Below the pieces are notes generated by a model, which made no database searches, was not told the origin of the DNA, and was given only the letters and a program-made list of their open reading frames with translations. From positions 1-64,000 of the forward strand of contig NZ_FTNN01000011.1 of assembly GCF_900156405.1 (NCBI RefSeq): a stretch of DNA of 64,000 bases, written 5' to 3'. Shown piece after piece: positions 8,786 to 18,700 of this stretch (positions within the stretch are counted from its first letter, which is position 1; the number at the start of each line of letters is the position of its first letter). This stretch comes from Shewanella morhuae. GTDB lineage: Bacteria > Pseudomonadota > Gammaproteobacteria > Enterobacterales > Shewanellaceae. Both the position numbers and the translations under genes were made by a program.

Positions 8786-9628
8786 ATGACCATAGAAAAT
8801 ATCAGTTGTAACAAGAGTTTTGGCGGTTGGCATAAGCAATATCGCCACCAATCTCAATCGTTAAACTGCGAGATGCGTTTTGCTATTTATCTGCCGCCAG
8901 AAGCGGTGAATAAACCTGTGCCTGTGTTGTATTGGCTCTCAGGCCTAACCTGCACCGATGAAAACTTTATGCAAAAGGCTGGCGCGCAGCGCATGGCGGC
9001 TGAACTTGGAATGGCTATTGTGGCCCCTGATACTAGCCCTCGTGGAGATGATGTACCCGATGCAACCGATAAAGCCTACGATTTAGGCCTAGGCGCGGGT
9101 TTTTATCTTAATGCGACAAAAGCACCGTGGAATCGTCATTACAAAATGTATGATTATATCGTGCACGAATTGCCAGCTTTGATTGAAGCACATTTCCCTG
9201 TGACCACGCAGCGTGCAATATCGGGTCATTCGATGGGCGGCCATGGCGCCTTGGTGATTGGACTGAGTAATCCGCACCGATATAGCTCAATTTCGGCTTT
9301 TAGTCCGATTTCGAACCCGAGTAATGTACCTTGGGGTATTAAGGCTTTTAGTGCGTATTTAGGTGAGAGTCGCGAGCATTGGCGCCAGTACGATGCCTGT
9401 GAATTACTTAAGTTAGCGATTAGCGAAGTACCGGTATTGGTTGACCAAGGTGAAGCCGACAACTTTTTAGATACCCAATTGATGCCGCAGTCCTTAGTGG
9501 ATATTGCTCAAGCTAAGGGTTATCCCTTAGATGTACGGATGCAAGCGGGATACGATCACAGCTATTACTTCATTGCGAGCTTTATCGAAGAACATCTTAA
9601 GTTCCATAGTTTGTACTTTAAGCCGTAA
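8786..9628 (+). CDS. frmB: S-formylglutathione hydrolase
   Basis: 280 residues, full length. It hydrolyses S-formylglutathione to formate and glutathione, finishing the pathway started by FrmA. The serine nucleophile is in GHSMGGHGALV; DQGEADNFL and YDHSYYFI contain the acid and histidine of the triad; LSGLTCTDENF is a family signature around the oxyanion hole. AAAGGA precedes the ATG. A strong hairpin terminator follows at 9658–9693, so frmA–frmB is probably one transcription unit. Confidence 0.96.
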   Translation: MTIENISCNKSFGGWHKQYRHQSQSLNCEMRFAIYLPPEAVNKPVPVLYWLSGLTCTDENFMQKAGAQRMAAELGMAIVAPDTSPRGDDVPDATDKAYDLGLGAGFYLNATKAPWNRHYKMYDYIVHELPALIEAHFPVTTQRAISGHSMGGHGALVIGLSNPHRYSSISAFSPISNPSNVPWGIKAFSAYLGESREHWRQYDACELLKLAISEVPVLVDQGEADNFLDTQLMPQSLVDIAQAKGYPLDVRMQAGYDHSYYFIASFIEEHLKFHSLYFKP

Positions 9629-9657
9629 GTTCGGTTGTGAGTATCAATGAGTCACAC

Positions 9658-9693
9658 AAAAATGCCGCAACTTTATCAGTTGCGGCATTTTTT
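9658..9693 (+). terminator. Rho-independent terminator after frmB
   Basis: Stem AAAAATGCCGCAACT (9658–9672) pairs with AGTTGCGGCATTTTT (9678–9692), 5-nt loop, followed by T. A-rich left arm means it could also serve the convergent sdaA transcript. Confidence 0.9.
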
Positions 9694-9700
9694 ATGCTGC

Positions 9701-9753
9701 GATTAAACGATTAAACGATTAAACGATTAAACGATTAAACGATTAAACGATTA
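9701..9753. repeat. Octanucleotide tandem repeat (GATTAAAC)6 plus partial copy
   Basis: Six perfect head-to-tail copies of GATTAAAC (9701–9748) and a partial GATTA (9749–9753), ending 11 bp from the sdaA stop codon. Perfect identity of copies suggests replication-slippage length variation. It lies outside any coding sequence, downstream of both convergent genes. Confidence 0.97.
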
Positions 9754-9764
9754 GCGGGAGTAAA

Positions 9765-11141
9765 TTAACACTCAACAATATTGACCGCTAAGCCGCCTTT
9801 AGCAGTTTCTTTGTACTTGCTACGCATATCTCTACCGGTTTCCATCATTGTTTTGATCACTTTATCCAGTGAAACCTTATGCTGACCATCACCGCGTAGT
9901 GCCAAACGAGAGGCGTTGATCGCTTTAATTGAGCCCATGGCATTACGCTCAATGCAAGGCACTTGCACTAGGCCGCCAACGGGATCACAGGTCAAGCCTA
10001 AGTTATGTTCCATACCAATTTCAGCTGCATTTTCAACGTGTTCGACCGTGCCGCCCATAATTTCTGTCAGTGCGCCAGCGGCCATTGAACAAGCCACGCC
10101 AACTTCACCTTGGCAACCGACTTCAGCACCCGAAATAGACGCGTTTTTCTTATACAAAATACCAATCGCTGCCGCCGTTAAAAGATAACGAGCACACACA
10201 TCGATATCTACTTCTTGTACGAAAGTATCGTAATAACATAATACGGCAGGAATAATCCCAGCAGCGCCGTTTGTTGGTGCAGTAACAACGCGATCACCTG
10301 CCGCATTTTGCTCATTCACCGACAGGGCGAATAAATCAACCCAATCCATTGCCGTTAACGGGTCTATATTGTTACGGCCTTCAGCTTTTAAACGACGATA
10401 AAGCGCAGGGGCGCGGCGGCGCAGCTTTAAGCCACCAGGTAAAATACCTTCTTTTTGATAACCGCGTTCGATACAGGTTTTCATCGTTTGCCAAATATTC
10501 CACAACTTGGCTTTTACGTCATCTTCGCTAGCTAAACTCAACTCGTTTGCCATCATCAAAGATGAAATGCTCAGACCCTGTTGACCACACAATTCGAGCA
10601 GTTGCGCCGCGCTATCAAACTCAAATGGAGCCGATTGAATTGGTGATGCGGGCGAAGCATTACGCTGGTTAATTTCATCTTCGTCTAAGATAAATCCGCC
10701 ACCGACAGAGTAGTAAGTTCGCTCGTAAATGCATTCACCTTGGCTATAAGCAAATAAGGTCATGGCGTTGGCATGAGCGGGCAGTGATTTACGTCTGTGG
10801 TAGATAATGCCATGTTCACGGGTAAATTTAATGATTTTGCCGTCACTGAGCGTCAGTGTTTCATTTTTGGATGCACTGTCTAAAATGCCATCAATGCTTT
10901 CGGTATCGACAAATTCAGGATCTTCGCCCATTAATCCTAAAATAACCGCTTTGCCCGTGCCGTGTCCTTTACCCGTTTGGCCAAGAGAGCCAAAAAGTTC
11001 AGCTCTTAATTCGTCGATTTGGCTATAAAGTCCCGAGTCCGTAAGGCGCTGCATAAAAATTTTGCCCGCTTTCATTGGGCCAACAGTGTGTGAACTCGAT
11101 GGACCGATGCCAATCTTGAACATGTCAAATACGCTAATCAT
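9765..11141 (-). CDS. sdaA: L-serine ammonia-lyase (iron-sulfur dependent)
   Basis: 458 residues. It deaminates L-serine to pyruvate and ammonia. Single-chain gammaproteobacterial type: N-terminal beta domain starting [23 protein letters not shown]-terminal catalytic alpha domain with [19 protein letters not shown] and [19 protein letters not shown], which supply the cysteines of the oxygen-sensitive 4Fe-4S cluster. AGGA is spaced 8 nt from the ATG. Single gene; no serine transporter beside it. Confidence 0.96.
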   Translation of the reverse strand: MISVFDMFKIGIGPSSSHTVGPMKAGKIFMQRLTDSGLYSQIDELRAELFGSLGQTGKGHGTGKAVILGLMGEDPEFVDTESIDGILDSASKNETLTLSDGKIIKFTREHGIIYHRRKSLPAHANAMTLFAYSQGECIYERTYYSVGGGFILDEDEINQRNASPASPIQSAPFEFDSAAQLLELCGQQGLSISSLMMANELSLASEDDVKAKLWNIWQTMKTCIERGYQKEGILPGGLKLRRRAPALYRRLKAEGRNNIDPLTAMDWVDLFALSVNEQNAAGDRVVTAPTNGAAGIIPAVLCYYDTFVQEVDIDVCARYLLTAAAIGILYKKNASISGAEVGCQGEVGVACSMAAGALTEIMGGTVEHVENAAEIGMEHNLGLTCDPVGGLVQVPCIERNAMGSIKAINASRLALRGDGQHKVSLDKVIKTMMETGRDMRSKYKETAKGGLAVNIVEC

Positions 11142-11526
11142 GATAGAAGTCCTGTTGTGTCTTAATTATTATTTTAGTCTGAGTGTACAGGATTGCTCGC
11201 GCTATAAATTGAAGCGGGTTAATCTGCTGCAAACACTCTGGTCTATTGAGGCGCTCTTTCATGCAAGATGTGCCTGTGTAATACTCTACTATCAGTATCC
11301 CATAGATTAGTATGACAATTCACATTAGTTTTTTTAATTCGTTATGGTTCGCATAAGCTGAACTTAACTGGCAACGTATTCTCGAGCCGTTTTTGAGTAA
11401 TAATACCGATTTTTAAGGCGCTACAAGGGTAGGTACTTCGCTTTTTTGAGCTTTTTTGTGAGCGTAGACTGCTTATAACGTGAGTGGCTATTTTTTGAGT
11501 ATAAATGAATATTATTAGGGGAAAGT
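11142..11526. other. Divergent promoter region of sdaA and nagZ
   Basis: 385 bp with no gene I can support. It should hold both promoters. AGGGGAAAGT before 11527 is the nagZ ribosome binding site. T-runs near 11440–11460 are not preceded by a good stem. No specific operator recognised. Confidence 0.4.
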
Positions 11527-12555
11527 ATGAGTTATTTAATGTTAGATCTACTCGCATTAGACGTAAATGAAGCAGAATCTGAGATGTTACGTCATCCACA
11601 AGTTGGCGGTTTAATTTTATTTTCTCGTAATTTTTCAAGTCGTGATCAACTGTGTAGTCTGGTGCAGCAGATACGCCAAATTCGTCCTGAGATACTGATA
11701 GCGGTCGATCACGAGGGCGGCCGTGTGCAACGTTTTCGTGATGGCTTTACTCTTATTCCAGCCATGGGTGACATTTTACCTGCAGCGAAAGGCGATATGC
11801 TACTGGCAAAACGTTGGGCCTGTGAACTCGGCTTTTTAATGGCGATTGAATTACTGGCCTGTGATATCGATTTAAGTTTTGCGCCAGTATTAGACTTAAA
11901 CGGTGTTAGCCAAGTGATAGGCAAGCGCAGTTTTAGCCCTGAGCCTGCCGAGGTGATTGCATTGGCAGAAAGCTTTATTGCTGGGATGGCAGCAGCGGGG
12001 ATGGGCGCTGTGGGTAAACATTTCCCTGGACACGGCAGTGTGGTGGCCGATTCTCACTACGAGAAACCAATTGATGATCGTGATGCCGAGGCGATTTTTG
12101 CAAAGGATATTTTGCCGTTTAAAGAACTGATTGCAAAAGAAAAGTTATTAGGCGTTATGCCAGCGCACGTGGTTTACCCTAAGGTCGACCCCAACTCTGC
12201 AGGCTTTTCGCAGTACTGGTTAAAACAAGTGTTACGTAAAGAGCTCGGGTTTAACGGGGTGATTTTCTCCGACGATTTAGGTATGCAAGGTGCGGGTTTT
12301 GCGGGTGATTACCGTGCAAGGGCCAGCGCTGCCTTAGCTGCAGGCTGCGATATGATTTTGGTCTGTAATGATAATGCTGGCGTAATGTCACTGCTCGATG
12401 GCTTTACATGGCCTGCAAACGCGCCGCAATATCCAGCAAGTCTACTTAAGCCTAATGCCGCCCAAACGGCAGCAGCACTTGATAACACGGCTCGCTGGGA
12501 AAATGCCAAACAGCTTGCGGAGCAAATTTGTTTAGCTCAACAAGTAAAAGTTTGA
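11527..12555 (+). CDS. nagZ: Beta-N-acetylhexosaminidase (peptidoglycan recycling)
   Basis: 342 residues, glycoside hydrolase family 3, cytoplasmic. It removes GlcNAc from GlcNAc-anhydroMurNAc muropeptides, producing the anhydro-muropeptides that can signal AmpC induction. The family signature KHFPGHGSVVADSHYEKP carries the Asp/His catalytic loop; the nucleophile Asp lies in VIFSDDLGMQGA. VDHEGGRVQRF is a further conserved block. ycfP follows in the same direction, as in E. coli. Confidence 0.96.
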   Translation: MSYLMLDLLALDVNEAESEMLRHPQVGGLILFSRNFSSRDQLCSLVQQIRQIRPEILIAVDHEGGRVQRFRDGFTLIPAMGDILPAAKGDMLLAKRWACELGFLMAIELLACDIDLSFAPVLDLNGVSQVIGKRSFSPEPAEVIALAESFIAGMAAAGMGAVGKHFPGHGSVVADSHYEKPIDDRDAEAIFAKDILPFKELIAKEKLLGVMPAHVVYPKVDPNSAGFSQYWLKQVLRKELGFNGVIFSDDLGMQGAGFAGDYRARASAALAAGCDMILVCNDNAGVMSLLDGFTWPANAPQYPASLLKPNAAQTAAALDNTARWENAKQLAEQICLAQQVKV

Positions 12556-12632
12556 TGTAGCGCAAGATATCAGACAATACTTTTGCTAGGGTTAGTTAAT
12601 TCACGTTATTAAAAATGATTAAAAGGCCTGAT

Positions 12633-13172
12633 ATGATTTTGTATCTTCATGGATTTGATGCCACTAGCTCAGGTAATCACGAAAAAATGCGTCAGTTGCA
12701 GTTTATTGACCCTGATGTACGTTTAGTCAGTTACAGCACTTTGCATCCCAAGCACGATATGCAGCAATTGCTTAAGGAAGTGGCTAAGCAAATGAAGCAT
12801 AGCGATGATCCCGCGCCGTTAATGGTCGGAGTGGGGTTAGGTGCCTATTGGGCGGAGCGGATTGGCTTTTTGACGGGGCTTAAATCTGTGTTGATCAATC
12901 CTAATTTGCATCCAGAACTTACCATGCAAGATTGTATCGATCGACCTGAGGAATATGTCGATATTGCCAATAAGTGCGTAACTGAGTTTAGGTTAAAAAA
13001 CCAACATCAAGCCATGTGTATTTTGTCGATGCACGATGAAGTCACTGATAACACTCTGTCTGCGAACGAATTGAGTCCGTATTATTTGATTGAATGGGAT
13101 ACTGTTCAGCCACATAAGTTTCCACAATTAGCAGCGCACTTACCGAAAATTAGCCAATTTAAAACCGCATAG
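12633..13172 (+). CDS. ycfP: YcfP/UPF0227 family alpha/beta-fold esterase-like protein
   Basis: 179 residues from the ATG at 12633, closely matching the 180 residues of E. coli YcfP; AAAAGG sits 6 nt before this ATG. An ATG six codons earlier (12615) is less likely because it would place the ribosome site inside the gene. Blocks shared with E. coli: IYLHGFD-type start, [35 protein letters not shown] (Gly-x-Gly-Leu-Gly replaces the usual serine nucleophile motif) and [15 protein letters not shown]. Its biochemical role is not established. It probably shares a transcript with nagZ. Confidence 0.92.
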   Translation: MILYLHGFDATSSGNHEKMRQLQFIDPDVRLVSYSTLHPKHDMQQLLKEVAKQMKHSDDPAPLMVGVGLGAYWAERIGFLTGLKSVLINPNLHPELTMQDCIDRPEEYVDIANKCVTEFRLKNQHQAMCILSMHDEVTDNTLSANELSPYYLIEWDTVQPHKFPQLAAHLPKISQFKTA

Positions 13173-13190
13173 TAATCGTTTCTGTAATGT

Positions 13191-13223
13191 ATTGGGTTTC
13201 GCTCGCCACGTGCGAAACCCAAT
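13191..13223. terminator. Hairpin between convergent ycfP and hdhA
   Basis: Perfect 12-bp stem: ATTGGGTTTCGC (13191–13202) and GCGAAACCCAAT (13212–13223), 9-nt loop. No long U-tract on either side, so it may end transcription inefficiently or protect 3' ends for both genes. Confidence 0.65.
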
Positions 13224-13276
13224 AACTCTCTTCAATAACTCCCTTCAACAACTTTCCAACAATGCTTACGGGTTAT

Positions 13277-14044
13277 TTACTCCAGTTCCTGCACACCGCC
13301 ACCAGACACGGTAAGAATTTGACCACTGATCCAACTTGCCGCTGGAGAAGATAAAAATAAGGCCGCATTGGCCATATCTTGCGGCTCACCTAATCGATGG
13401 ATTGGGGTTTTCTTTAGCATATGTTGTTCAATTTCAGCGGTGAGTACCGATTCTAATGCGGTCGTGCGGGTTGCACCGGGGGCGATGCCGTTCACGCGAA
13501 TATTTTTGGGGCCAAGATCAAAGGCAATATTACGGATCAAATGGTTGGTTGCGGCTTTGGATGACGCGTAGGAGGCCATATGTTCATTTTTATTTTCCCC
13601 TGCCATTGAGGTAATCCCTAAGATGGACCCTCCGCCCGCTTTTTCCATTGCTGGTGCGGCAATTTGAGCAAGGCGGAATAAAGAAAACACATTCAAATCA
13701 AATGCGCGACGGAAATCGGCCATTGGCATATCAAATGGCTTTGGCCCACCGCCACCAGCATTACTCACTAAAATAGTGAGCTTACCAAATTCGCTAATGG
13801 TTTGTGCCACGAGGCGAGTGAGATCATCTTCCTGAGTGATATCACAGTCAATTGCAACCGCTTTACCTCCTTGGGCAATAATGGCTTGTGCTACGACATT
13901 TGCCGTCTCTTGTTTTAGATCGCTGACCATAACGGCAGCGCCCGCTGCTGCAAAGGTTTCTGCTATCGCGCGGCCAATGCCAGCGCCAGCGCCCGTAATG
14001 ACGGCAACGTCTCCATTGAGTGTAAAGTCTTTAGGGTTATACAT
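13277..14044 (-). CDS. hdhA: Short-chain dehydrogenase, 7-alpha-hydroxysteroid dehydrogenase type
   Basis: 255 residues, the same length as E. coli HdhA and alignable without gaps. Rossmann glycine motif TGAGAGIG (17–24), NAGGGG (95–100), and catalytic Ser146, Tyr159 and Lys163. Long identical stretches around PKPFDMPMADFRRA and the C-terminus SGQILTVSGGGVQEL make the orthology strong. The E. coli enzyme oxidises the 7-alpha hydroxyl of bile acids with NAD; the physiological substrate in an aquatic bacterium is probably something else. AAGGAG precedes the ATG. Confidence 0.9.
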   Translation of the reverse strand: MYNPKDFTLNGDVAVITGAGAGIGRAIAETFAAAGAAVMVSDLKQETANVVAQAIIAQGGKAVAIDCDITQEDDLTRLVAQTISEFGKLTILVSNAGGGGPKPFDMPMADFRRAFDLNVFSLFRLAQIAAPAMEKAGGGSILGITSMAGENKNEHMASYASSKAATNHLIRNIAFDLGPKNIRVNGIAPGATRTTALESVLTAEIEQHMLKKTPIHRLGEPQDMANAALFLSSPAASWISGQILTVSGGGVQELE

Positions 14045-14279
14045 GTTTATCTCCTTAGAGGATGAGCAAAATCAGATGGTTAAGTATTAAATTGATGAGT
14101 TTGGTGACCATTTATTAACAGGTGATTGGCCGTGTTGCCAATCTAAGCTAAAGAGAAATATTGTGGCGTCTCTTGAGTATACAGAGTGCGGCATGACAAA
14201 CACTATAGAAAGGTATATAGGGCAATTTTCAGTAAAAAGTATGATATCGAGTTAAATTAATCGTTTATTTTTCAAAAGC

Positions 14280-14307
14280 TTGAAAGTAATTATTTTTTGT
14301 GTAGAGT
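14280..14307 (+). promoter_or_regulatory. Candidate sigma-70 promoter in the hdhA–csiV gap
   Basis: TTGAAA (14280–14285) and TAGAGT (14302–14307) with 16-nt spacing. It faces right, towards a structured segment ending in a strong terminator, and away from hdhA. Motif matches are 5/6 and 4/6, so it is only suggestive. Confidence 0.35.
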
Positions 14308-14313
14308 GGCATA

Positions 14314-14428
14314 TCTGAATGGCCTGTAACAAAGTGATACAGGTTGGTAATGTATTTGTCCATTAAATGGATATCCCTTTGCGTATGTCGCCCGACACAG
14401 CTAACAGCAATCTAGTTAGCTGTTTTTT
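14314..14428 (+). ncRNA. Candidate orphan small RNA with intrinsic terminator
   Basis: About 115 nt on the plus strand, with no gene to the left in this orientation. Visible hairpins: CCTGTA/TACAGG (14323–14343), TCCAT/ATGGA (14359–14371), TGTC/GACA (14387–14398, competing with the terminator), then ACAGCTAAC/GTTAGCTGT (14397–14423) followed by eight T. The structure and orphan terminator suggest an sRNA or a leader left from a lost gene. No known RNA family recognised. Confidence 0.4.
14397..14428 (+). terminator. Strong Rho-independent terminator with no obvious gene
   Basis: Perfect 9-bp stem ACAGCTAAC (14397–14405) and GTTAGCTGT (14415–14423), 9-nt loop; the run of eight T occupies 14421–14428. 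On the minus strand no T-run follows, so it serves plus-strand transcription. Confidence 0.85.
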
Positions 14429-14614
14429 TTGCCGCTAATTTAAGCACCTCTTCTACAAGCCCCTCGATTAACACTGATCTTTGCATTTTTGCATTCATTT
14501 TTAATACGATGGATATAATTCGATTAGTTTAATATTTTTAGTTTAATCCAAGGCAAGGTTTCGAAAACAGCATGGATGGTGCGGATGACGATATTGCGAG
14601 TAATAGCTTAATAC

Positions 14615-14716
14615 ATGGCTGATTGTGAGGCATATTTAGAGGTATTAACCGTGACGGTACAAGAAGGCGAAACTGATGATATTTATCTTATCGATTTATC
14701 CAGCGCAGCGTCTTAA
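14615..14716 (+). other. Short 33-codon frame, possible gene remnant
   Basis: ATG at 14615 opens a 33-codon acidic frame (MADCEAYLEVLTVTVQEGET…) ending at 14716. A second short frame just before it (from 14572) encodes MDGADDDIASNSLIHG and stops at 14622. Together they look like the broken C-terminal half of a small acidic protein. Family not recognised, no ribosome binding site seen. Confidence 0.25.
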
Positions 14717-14775
14717 GTTAACAGCACTGTTTATTCCATGAATTTTTAGGATAAAATACAGTGTGTTAACTTAAG
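14712..14775. repeat. Long imperfect inverted repeat (27-bp arms)
   Basis: CTTAAGTTAACA (14712–14723) is mirrored exactly by TGTTAACTTAAG (14764–14775); inner parts CACTGT/ACAGTG and TTATTCC/GGATAAAA extend the stem with small bulges, leaving an 11-nt loop (14738–14748). It lies 24 bp past the csiV stop. It could be a strong mRNA-end hairpin or a small mobile-repeat relic. Confidence 0.75.
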
Positions 14776-14798
14776 CGTTTTCGCTATTACATGCCCAC

Positions 14799-15797
14799 TC
14801 AGTATTGCCCAACCGTTTGGATAGATTCGGTATTCTGACTTTGTTGCTGGGCACTGGGCTGCGCCATTTTGCGTATTTGGATCACCATACCCATTTCGGG
14901 ATGATCTAAATAATGGATTTCCTCACTTTTCACGCGGCGATTTTGCTCTAAAGGAATCGACATTAAAAATGGTGTCATTACTTTTGGCGTTGTGAGTGCT
15001 GCGCTGGTATCTGTTCCATCACTTGGCATGACGGGCATGAGTCTTCGGCCTTCTTTGCGTAAATTCAACGCAGTTTCAATATATAAATAATGGCTTAAGT
15101 AGATATTCAGTGTGCCATCTAATTCCCATACCGGTGATACCACAGATGAAGACAATGGTATTCCTTCAGTACTGAGCGTTGACGCGCTCTGATTTTGTTT
15201 AACTATTTTTCGGCCATCAAAGTGATAAGTGTTGGAAAAGTCTTTACCAGCAAATAATCGTATTGGTGTTGAACCGCTTTTACCGCTCATAGGTTGTTGC
15301 CAAGTCATGTGTAGTAAACTGCGTGTGCCTCGCTCACGAGATATGCTGCTAATAATGCTGGCAAATTGGCCTTGGCTACGTGTGAGTAATACTGGATTAC
15401 CATTGGCGCTAGCATAATTGGGCTCTGGGCTACTGATTTCTGACGGAATAACTGACGGGTAGCGATACTCTCGGGCACGCGCATTGGCAGTGGATTCAGA
15501 TGCCGTGACGTCATTTAAGGTTTCTGCGCAGTGGCTGTTCGCATCGGCGTCAAATACCAAAGTGCAAGGCGCCGAGACGTTTGCGCTCGGCGTGAGCACT
15601 TGCGCGACGACGGGTGAAATTAAATCTATCGCGTTATCGGTTTTAGTCTTAATAGGCGCATCGGGCCATTGTTCAGTTGACTGACTTTGGCGTTCAAACA
15701 CATAGACCTCAACCTCAAACCAAGCTTGTGCTTGGGCGACTTGATGGTGTGATAGTGCAATGAGTGTAGCGATAGAGACCGCGAGTTTACGTAACAC
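14799..15797 (-). CDS. csiV: CsiV family protein (peptidoglycan-associated, periplasmic)
   Basis: 332 residues with a signal peptide (cleavage probably after VAQAQA, about 24) and the family start WFEVEVYVFERQ. In Vibrio, CsiV has been linked to cell-wall D-amino-acid sensitivity and peptidoglycan binding. The middle part is low-complexity and poorly conserved; the C-terminal segment with LDGTLNIYLSHYLYIETALN and DHPEMGMVIQIRK is the recognisable domain. The start is GTG at 15797, overlapping the mfd stop by one base (TAGTG), so it is translationally coupled to mfd. Confidence 0.82.
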   Translation of the reverse strand: MLRKLAVSIATLIALSHHQVAQAQAWFEVEVYVFERQSQSTEQWPDAPIKTKTDNAIDLISPVVAQVLTPSANVSAPCTLVFDADANSHCAETLNDVTASESTANARAREYRYPSVIPSEISSPEPNYASANGNPVLLTRSQGQFASIISSISRERGTRSLLHMTWQQPMSGKSGSTPIRLFAGKDFSNTYHFDGRKIVKQNQSASTLSTEGIPLSSSVVSPVWELDGTLNIYLSHYLYIETALNLRKEGRRLMPVMPSDGTDTSAALTTPKVMTPFLMSIPLEQNRRVKSEEIHYLDHPEMGMVIQIRKMAQPSAQQQSQNTESIQTVGQY

Positions 15798-18700
15798 TAT
15801 TTATCCCCAAGACGATGTTGCGATAATTGTTCAAGTAAAAGTTTCACTAAAGCGAGGCGGTCTTTACTGGTTTTGGCCGCAAAGCTGAACTTTAACTTAT
15901 TCGGTCCTTCCATTCGATAGATTTGTGGCTGGCTTTGAAGTAATCCAATAATAAACATCGGGTCGATGATGTGATCATCACTAAATTCGATGCTACCACC
16001 TTTGCTGTGCACTTCGATTTTAGTCGCCCCTAAGCGAGTCGCCTCATGTTTATAGAGGGTCGTTTCCATTAAGTTGCGTGTAGGTACCGGCAATAAGCCA
16101 AAACGGTCAATTAATTCGACTTTTAACTCATCTAGCGCCGCCTGTGTTTCGCAGCCCGCAATGCGTTTATAAAGCGATAGGCGAATGTTGACATCGCTTA
16201 CATAGGCTTCTGGTAGCAGGGCGGGGATACGCAGTTCAATCTCGCATTGCTGATTCAACATTTGCGCTAGCGATGGCTCTTTACCTTGTTTTAAGGCCTT
16301 GACCGCCGCTTCAAGCATTTCCATGTACAAGCTAAAGCCAATTTTAGAAATATGGCCGCTTTGCTCATCACCTAAGAGTTCACCTGCGCCGCGGATCTCT
16401 AAATCTTGGGTCGCCAGCATAAAACCTGCGCCAAGATCTTCAAGTGCACCAATCGCTTCTAAACGTTTACGCGCATCTGGCGTGATACGTTTTGGATGCG
16501 GCGTCATCAAATAAGCATAGGCTTGGTGGTGCGAGCGCCCGACGCGGCCACGTAATTGATGCAACTGCGCCAGACCAAACATATCGGCGCGCTCAATAAT
16601 AATAGTATTGGCACTCGGGATGTCGATACCGGTTTCGATAATAGTGGTACAAACTAATACGTTGAATCGTTGATGATAAAAGTCAGACATCACCCGCTCA
16701 AGATCGCGCTCACGCATTTGACCGTGGGCGACGACGACTCGCGCTTCGGGCAGTAAATCGATAATGCCTTGGGCACATGCTTCGATACTTTCAACATTAT
16801 TGTGCAGGTAATAGACTTGGCCGCCACGGAGAATCTCCCGCAAAATGGCCTCGCGCACAGTCGCAGGATCTGATTCTCGCACAAAGGTTTTTACCGCTAA
16901 CCGTTTGGCGGGTGGGGTAGCGATAATTGATAAATCGCGCATGCCCGACATCGCCATGTTTAAGGTACGCGGAATGGGCGTTGCCGTTAGCGTTAAGATA
17001 TCGACGTTAGCGCGTAGTGCTTTGATTTTCTCTTTTTGGCGCACGCCAAATCGATGTTCTTCGTCGATGATCAGTAGGCCTAAGTTTTCAAATTTGGCCT
17101 CAGATTGCAATAACTTGTGGGTACCGATAACGATATCCACTTTGCCTTCTTCCAATTGCTGTAGCACTTGAGTTTGCTCTTTGGCGGTGCGAAAGCGTGA
17201 CATCACTTCGGTGACTACTGGCCAGTCAGCAAATCTGTCTTTAAAGTTTTCATAGTGCTGCTGTGCAAGTAATGTGGTCGGAACCAGCACCACCACTTGT
17301 TTGCCGGCATTGACGGCCACAAATGCGGCGCGCATGGCGACTTCGGTTTTACCAAAGCCCACATCGCCGCAGACTAATCGGTCCATTGCGGTCGGTGATT
17401 GCATATCGGCTAACACCGCAATAATAGCGCTTTCTTGGTCGACGGTTTCTTCAAAGGGGAAACCGCGAGCGAATTGGGCGTATTCTTCTTCGTCAATCGC
17501 GCAGCTTTCGCCAGGGCGCGCTTGGCGACGAGCATAGACATCGAGGAGCTCGGCCGCAACGTCGCGAATTTTTTCAATGGCTTTTTTCTTGGCTTTAGCC
17601 CAAGTCTCGTTGCCGAGTTTATTTAAGTGGGCGTCTTCGTCGGCGCCAACACTGTAGCGGCTGATAAGGTGCAATGAAGACACTGGCACATAGAGCTTAT
17701 CGCCACCGGCATATTCGAGTTGTAGGTATTCGGCAACAAGTCCGCCGGTGTCTAAGGTAACTAAGCCTTTATATAGCGCCACGCCGTGCTCTAAATGCAC
17801 TATGGGCTGGCCGACTTTGAGTTCGGCTAAGTTTTTAATCAGGGCATCGTTGCTAATTTGTCGCTGTTTTTCACGGCGGCGTTGCTGAGAAATACGATGG
17901 CCAAATAGCTCAGTTTCACAAATGATGCTGATGCTTTCATTGGCGCTGATCTGCAGCAAACAACCGCGTGATAGCGGCGACACGATAAGGCCCAGTTTGG
18001 CATCACTTTGAATAAACTCATCAAAATGGCTAAACAGCGTAGGTTTTAATTGAATTTTCGCGAGTAACTCAAGTAACGCCTCACGGCGGCCCTCGGACTC
18101 GGCGCTAAATAACATGCGTTTGGCGCTGCTGGCATAATCTTGCAGCGCGAGCAGTGGTTGCTTTAATTTATGGTTGGCGCTGATATCGGGCAGGGTACTG
18201 GCAGCAATAATAGCCGCTTTGCTTGTGACAGGGCTATCGGCTGTAGGCACTTGCATTTGGTAACGTGGCAGCGGTTTAAAGGCGGCAAATAACTCTTCGA
18301 TGAGTAAATACAGCTCTTTAGGCGCAAGTAATGGCCGCAGTGGATCAACGCGTCTGTCTTGATAGCGATGCTCGACTTCTTGTAAATGCGCGCGCGCCGA
18401 CTTTTCAATATCACCTAAGGTGACTAATTGTGTGTCCTTGGGCAAATAATCAAATAAGGTGGCGGTGTTATCAAAAAATAGTGGCAGGTAGTTTTCAATC
18501 CCTGCGGGCATTAAATTGCGGCTGACTAACTGATAAACCGATTCAGGTTCTTTAACGATAACCTCAAAACGGCGACGGTATCGTTGCCTAAAACCTTCGA
18601 TAGCTGCGCTGTCGGTAGGAAATTCCTTGGCGGGTAATAACCGAATAGAGTCGACCGGTTGCAATGAACGTTGGGTTTCTGGGTCAAAACGGCGAATGGT

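Noticed and set aside
11342..11638. 98-codon minus-strand frame over the nagZ start
   Set aside because: It runs antisense across the nagZ promoter and first codons, with no recognisable domain.
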